Shown: positions 6,296 to 8,184 of the stretch, one piece after another | Layout of the letters: every line of letters starts with the position of its first letter | Position numbering within the stretch: position 1 is the stretch's first letter | Source: Pseudomonadota bacterium | GTDB taxonomy: Bacteria > Pseudomonadota > Gammaproteobacteria > Xanthomonadales > Xanthomonadaceae | Assembly (NCBI GenBank): GCA_023388715.1 | Contig: JAEWFT010000043.1 | Location: forward strand, 1-8,184 | Length of the DNA: 8,184 nt | Direction: 5' to 3' | The notes under the pieces: model-generated | The model's database searches: none | Told to the model about the DNA's origin: nothing | What the model saw: the letters and a program-made list of their open reading frames with translations, nothing else | Made by a program: the position numbers and the translations under genes

Positions 6296-6622
6296 TCAGA
6301 GCGCCTTGTCGATCATCTGCGCCAACTGCGGCTTGCCGACCGCGCCGATCTGGGTGGCCTGGACCTGGCCGTCCTTGAACAGCAGCAGCATCGGGATGCT
6401 GCGCACGTGGTACTTCAGCGCGGTCTGCTGGTTCTGGTCGACGTCGAGCTTGACGATCTTCGCGCGGCCGGCGTACTCGCCCGCCAGCTGGTCCAGCGCC
6501 GGCGCGATCATCTTGCACGGGCCGCACCAGGGCGCCCAGAAATCCACCAGCACCGGCTGGTCGGCTTCCAGCACCAGGCTGGTGAAATCGGCATCGGTGG
6601 CGTGCAGGACGGTATCGGTCAT
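6296..6622 (-). CDS. trxA: Thioredoxin 1
   Basis: This encodes 108 residues, the standard thioredoxin length. The protein is a cytosolic dithiol reductant for ribonucleotide reductase, methionine sulfoxide reductase, PAPS reductase and other targets, and is recycled by thioredoxin reductase. The active site WCGPC lies at 32-36 with catalytic cysteines 33 and 36. The buried acid D27 in VDFWAPWC, P41, the cis-proline P77 in RSIPM and the late glycine in QIGAVGK are all present. The cis-proline is followed by Met where E. coli TrxA and most thioredoxins have Thr, a residue in the substrate-contact loop. The ATG at 6622 is preceded by GGAG at 5 nt. The gene lies upstream of rho on the same strand and is divergent from rhlB, the arrangement also seen in E. 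coli. Confidence 0.97.
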   Translation of the reverse strand: MTDTVLHATDADFTSLVLEADQPVLVDFWAPWCGPCKMIAPALDQLAGEYAGRAKIVKLDVDQNQQTALKYHVRSIPMLLLFKDGQVQATQIGAVGKPQLAQMIDKAL

Positions 6623-6685
6623 GGGAGCTCCGGGAAAACGGGGAAGATGCCGCGCTGCCGCCCGGGCGGGCGACGGATCGGGGCA

Positions 6686-6695
6686 ATGGTAGACT
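6686..6695. promoter_or_regulatory. Overlapping candidate -10 elements for trxA (minus) and rhlB (plus)
   Basis: In the divergent spacer an A/T-richer patch contains TACCAT on the minus strand (forward 6686-6691), 4 of 6 matches to TATAAT. On the plus strand it contains TAGACT (6690-6695), also 4 of 6, preceded by TGG as in an extended -10. The two overlap by 2 bp. No convincing -35 is present for either. If real, the trxA leader would be about 60 nt and the rhlB leader about 140 nt. Confidence 0.3.
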
Positions 6696-6735
6696 GATGG
6701 GGTTGCATCGCGCGCCTTGCAAGCCAGCGGTGCCG

Positions 6736-6770
6736 TGCCGGGAATGACAAGCCCCGGACCCTTCCCGGCA
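6736..6770 (+). promoter_or_regulatory. Inverted repeat in the rhlB leader
   Basis: TGCCGGGAA (6736-6744) is the exact reverse complement of TTCCCGGCA (6762-6770), giving a 9-bp stem with a 17-nt loop, 74 nt before the rhlB start. No T-run follows. It could be a leader RNA structure affecting rhlB translation or stability, or a protein-binding dyad. The loop contains CCCCGG, which could pair alternatively with neighbouring CCGGG sequences. Confidence 0.4.
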
Positions 6771-6844
6771 GTCTGCGCGGCTGCCTCCTCTCATGCAAGC
6801 CGTCGGGCGCTGCCGCCCGCTGCTTCCGCCATAGGCCCGCCTCC

Positions 6845-8184
6845 GTGTCCGACAAGCCCCTGACCGACGTCACCTTTGCCTCCTTCGACCTGCACCCCGC
6901 CCTGCTCGCCGGGCTGGAAAGCGCCGGTTTCACCCGCTGCACGCCGATCCAGGCGATGACCCTGCCGGTGGCGCTGCCCGGCGGCGACGTGGCCGGGCAG
7001 GCCCAGACCGGCACCGGCAAGACGCTGGCGTTCCTGGTGGCGGTGATCAACCGCCTGCTCACCCGCCCGGCGCTGGCCGACCGCAAGCCCGAGGATCCGC
7101 GCGCGCTCATCCTGGCGCCAACCCGCGAACTCGCCATCCAGATCCACAAGGATGCGATGAAGTTCGGGCCCGAGCTGGGGCTGCGCTTCGCGCTGGTGTA
7201 CGGGGGCGTCGACTACGACAAGCAGCGCGCGCTGCTGCAGGAAGGCGTGGACGTCATCATCGCCACCCCCGGCCGCCTGATCGACTACGTCAAGCAGCAC
7301 AAGGTCGTGTCGCTGCATGCCTGCGAGGTGTGCGTGCTGGACGAGGCCGACCGCATGTTCGACCTCGGCTTCATCAAGGACATCCGCTTCCTGCTGCGGC
7401 GGATGCCGGTGCGCACCGAGCGCCAGACCCTGCTGTTCTCGGCCACCCTCAGCCACCGCGTGCTCGAACTCGCCTACGAGCACATGAACGAGCCGCAGAA
7501 GCTGGTGGTCGAGACCGAGTTCATCACCGCCGCCAAGGTGCGCCAGAAGCTCTATTACCCCGCCGACGACGAGAAGCTGCCGCTGCTGCTGGGCCTGCTG
7601 TCGCGCAGCGAGGGCGCGCGCACGATGGTGTTCGTCAACACCAAGGCGTTCGTGGAGCGGGTGGCGCGCGGGCTGGAGCGCGCCGGCTATCGCGTCGGCG
7701 TGCTGTCGGGCGACGTGCCGCAGAAGAAGCGCGAGTCGTTGCTGAAGAAGTTCCAGGCCGGCCAGCTGGAAATCCTCGTCGCCACCGACGTCGCCGCGCG
7801 CGGCCTGCACATCGACGGCGTCTCGCACGTCTACAACTACGACCTGCCGTTCGATGCCGAGGACTACGTGCATCGCATCGGGCGCACCGCGCGCCTGGGC
7901 GCGGAGGGCGACGCGATCAGCTTCGCCTGCGAGCGTTACGCGATGTCGCTGCCCGACATCGAGGCCTACATCGAACAGAAGATCCCGTCCGAGCCGGTCA
8001 CCGCCGAGCTGATGACCGCGCTGCCGCGCAAGCCGCGCGAAGGCGTGGAAGCGACGGCCGGGGATGGCGAGAGCATCGGCGAGATCTTCAAGGAGGTGCG
8101 CGAGGCGCGCGCCGCCGAGGATGCCAAGCGTGGCGGCGGCCGCGCTGGCCGCAGCGCCGGTGGCCGCACGGGCGAGCGCAGCGG
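6845..8184 (+). CDS. rhlB: ATP-dependent RNA helicase RhlB, 3' end outside the window
   Basis: 446 codons are visible before the window ends in frame. RhlB is a cytosolic DEAD-box helicase that unwinds structured RNA, in E. coli as part of the RNase E degradosome. All motifs are present: Q motif with F14 and Q36, motif I AQTGTGKT (53-60), Ia PTRELA (92-97), GG (120-121), Ib TPGRL (141-145), II DEAD (166-169), III SAT (199-201), IV VFVNT (262-266), V ATDVAARGL (313-321) and VI HRIGRTAR (343-350). After about residue 395 the sequence becomes charged and then Gly/Arg-rich (429-446), the start of the long basic tail found in Xanthomonas-type RhlB. The start is GTG at 6845: the product begins MSDKPLTDVTF, which fits the RhlB N terminus as I recall it from Xanthomonas, and no in-frame ATG exists nearby upstream. 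Only a poor ribosome site (TAGG, 9 nt upstream) precedes it. The gene is divergent from trxA. Confidence 0.96.
   Translation, partial: MSDKPLTDVTFASFDLHPALLAGLESAGFTRCTPIQAMTLPVALPGGDVAGQAQTGTGKTLAFLVAVINRLLTRPALADRKPEDPRALILAPTRELAIQIHKDAMKFGPELGLRFALVYGGVDYDKQRALLQEGVDVIIATPGRLIDYVKQHKVVSLHACEVCVLDEADRMFDLGFIKDIRFLLRRMPVRTERQTLLFSATLSHRVLELAYEHMNEPQKLVVETEFITAAKVRQKLYYPADDEKLPLLLGLLSRSEGARTMVFVNTKAFVERVARGLERAGYRVGVLSGDVPQKKRESLLKKFQAGQLEILVATDVAARGLHIDGVSHVYNYDLPFDAEDYVHRIGRTARLGAEGDAISFACERYAMSLPDIEAYIEQKIPSEPVTAELMTALPRKPREGVEATAGDGESIGEIFKEVREARAAEDAKRGGGRAGRSAGGRTGERS

Noticed and set aside
6791..7873. Minus-strand 360-codon open frame antisense to rhlB
   Set aside because: The plus strand carries every DEAD-box motif in order, so the antisense frame is a composition artefact.
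1..8184. Search for a new defence system, mobile element, CRISPR array or prophage
   Set aside because: The genes are core or ordinary families with uniform base composition, and I see no direct-repeat arrays, transposase, integrase, tRNA or attachment-site duplication.

Overview
The window is a GC-rich (roughly 70% by eye) stretch of bacterial chromosome. It most resembles the gammaproteobacterial family Xanthomonadaceae/Lysobacteraceae (Xanthomonas, Lysobacter, Luteimonas type). The placement rests on the distinctive RhlB N terminus, the long Ala/Pro/Arg-rich N-terminal extension on Rho, and the rhlB / trxA / rho gene neighbourhood, which is also found in E. coli. The genus cannot be fixed from this sequence alone.

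Layout. (1) Positions 1-3488, plus strand: the 3' part of a large gene for a protein of about 24 ankyrin repeats, open at the left edge. It is followed after 13 nt by a VIT1/CCC1-family membrane transporter gene, so the two look like one operon. (2) Positions 3505-4182, minus strand: a small lipoprotein of unknown function, convergent with the transporter gene and separated from it by only 16 nt. (3) Positions 4183-4361: a spacer with a strong 12-bp hairpin just after rho, plus the upstream region of the lipoprotein gene. (4) Positions 4362-6083, minus strand: transcription terminator Rho with a TTG start. Its leader (6084-6295) holds a stem-loop after trxA, a candidate promoter and a strikingly C-rich, G-poor segment. 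(5) Positions 6296-6622, minus strand: thioredoxin TrxA. (6) Positions 6623-6844: a divergent intergenic region with overlapping candidate -10 elements and a 9-bp inverted repeat in the rhlB leader. (7) Positions 6845 to the right edge, plus strand: the DEAD-box RNA helicase RhlB, cut off in its basic C-terminal tail.

How the genes relate. Rho and RhlB both act on RNA: Rho ends transcription of untranslated RNA, and RhlB unwinds RNA for degradation. Both carry arginine-rich, probably disordered extensions here. TrxA is the general disulfide reductase and lies between them at a conserved position. The ankyrin protein and the VIT1/CCC1 transporter form a separate plus-strand unit, with a possible link to Fe/Mn handling that rests only on the transporter family.

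I see no mobile element, CRISPR array, tRNA, rRNA, phage gene or frameshifted gene. This is mostly an ordinary core-genome region. The points most worth a second look are the rut-like rho leader, the disordered extensions on Rho and RhlB, the structured rhlB leader with no clear ribosome-binding site, and the ankyrin-transporter pairing.
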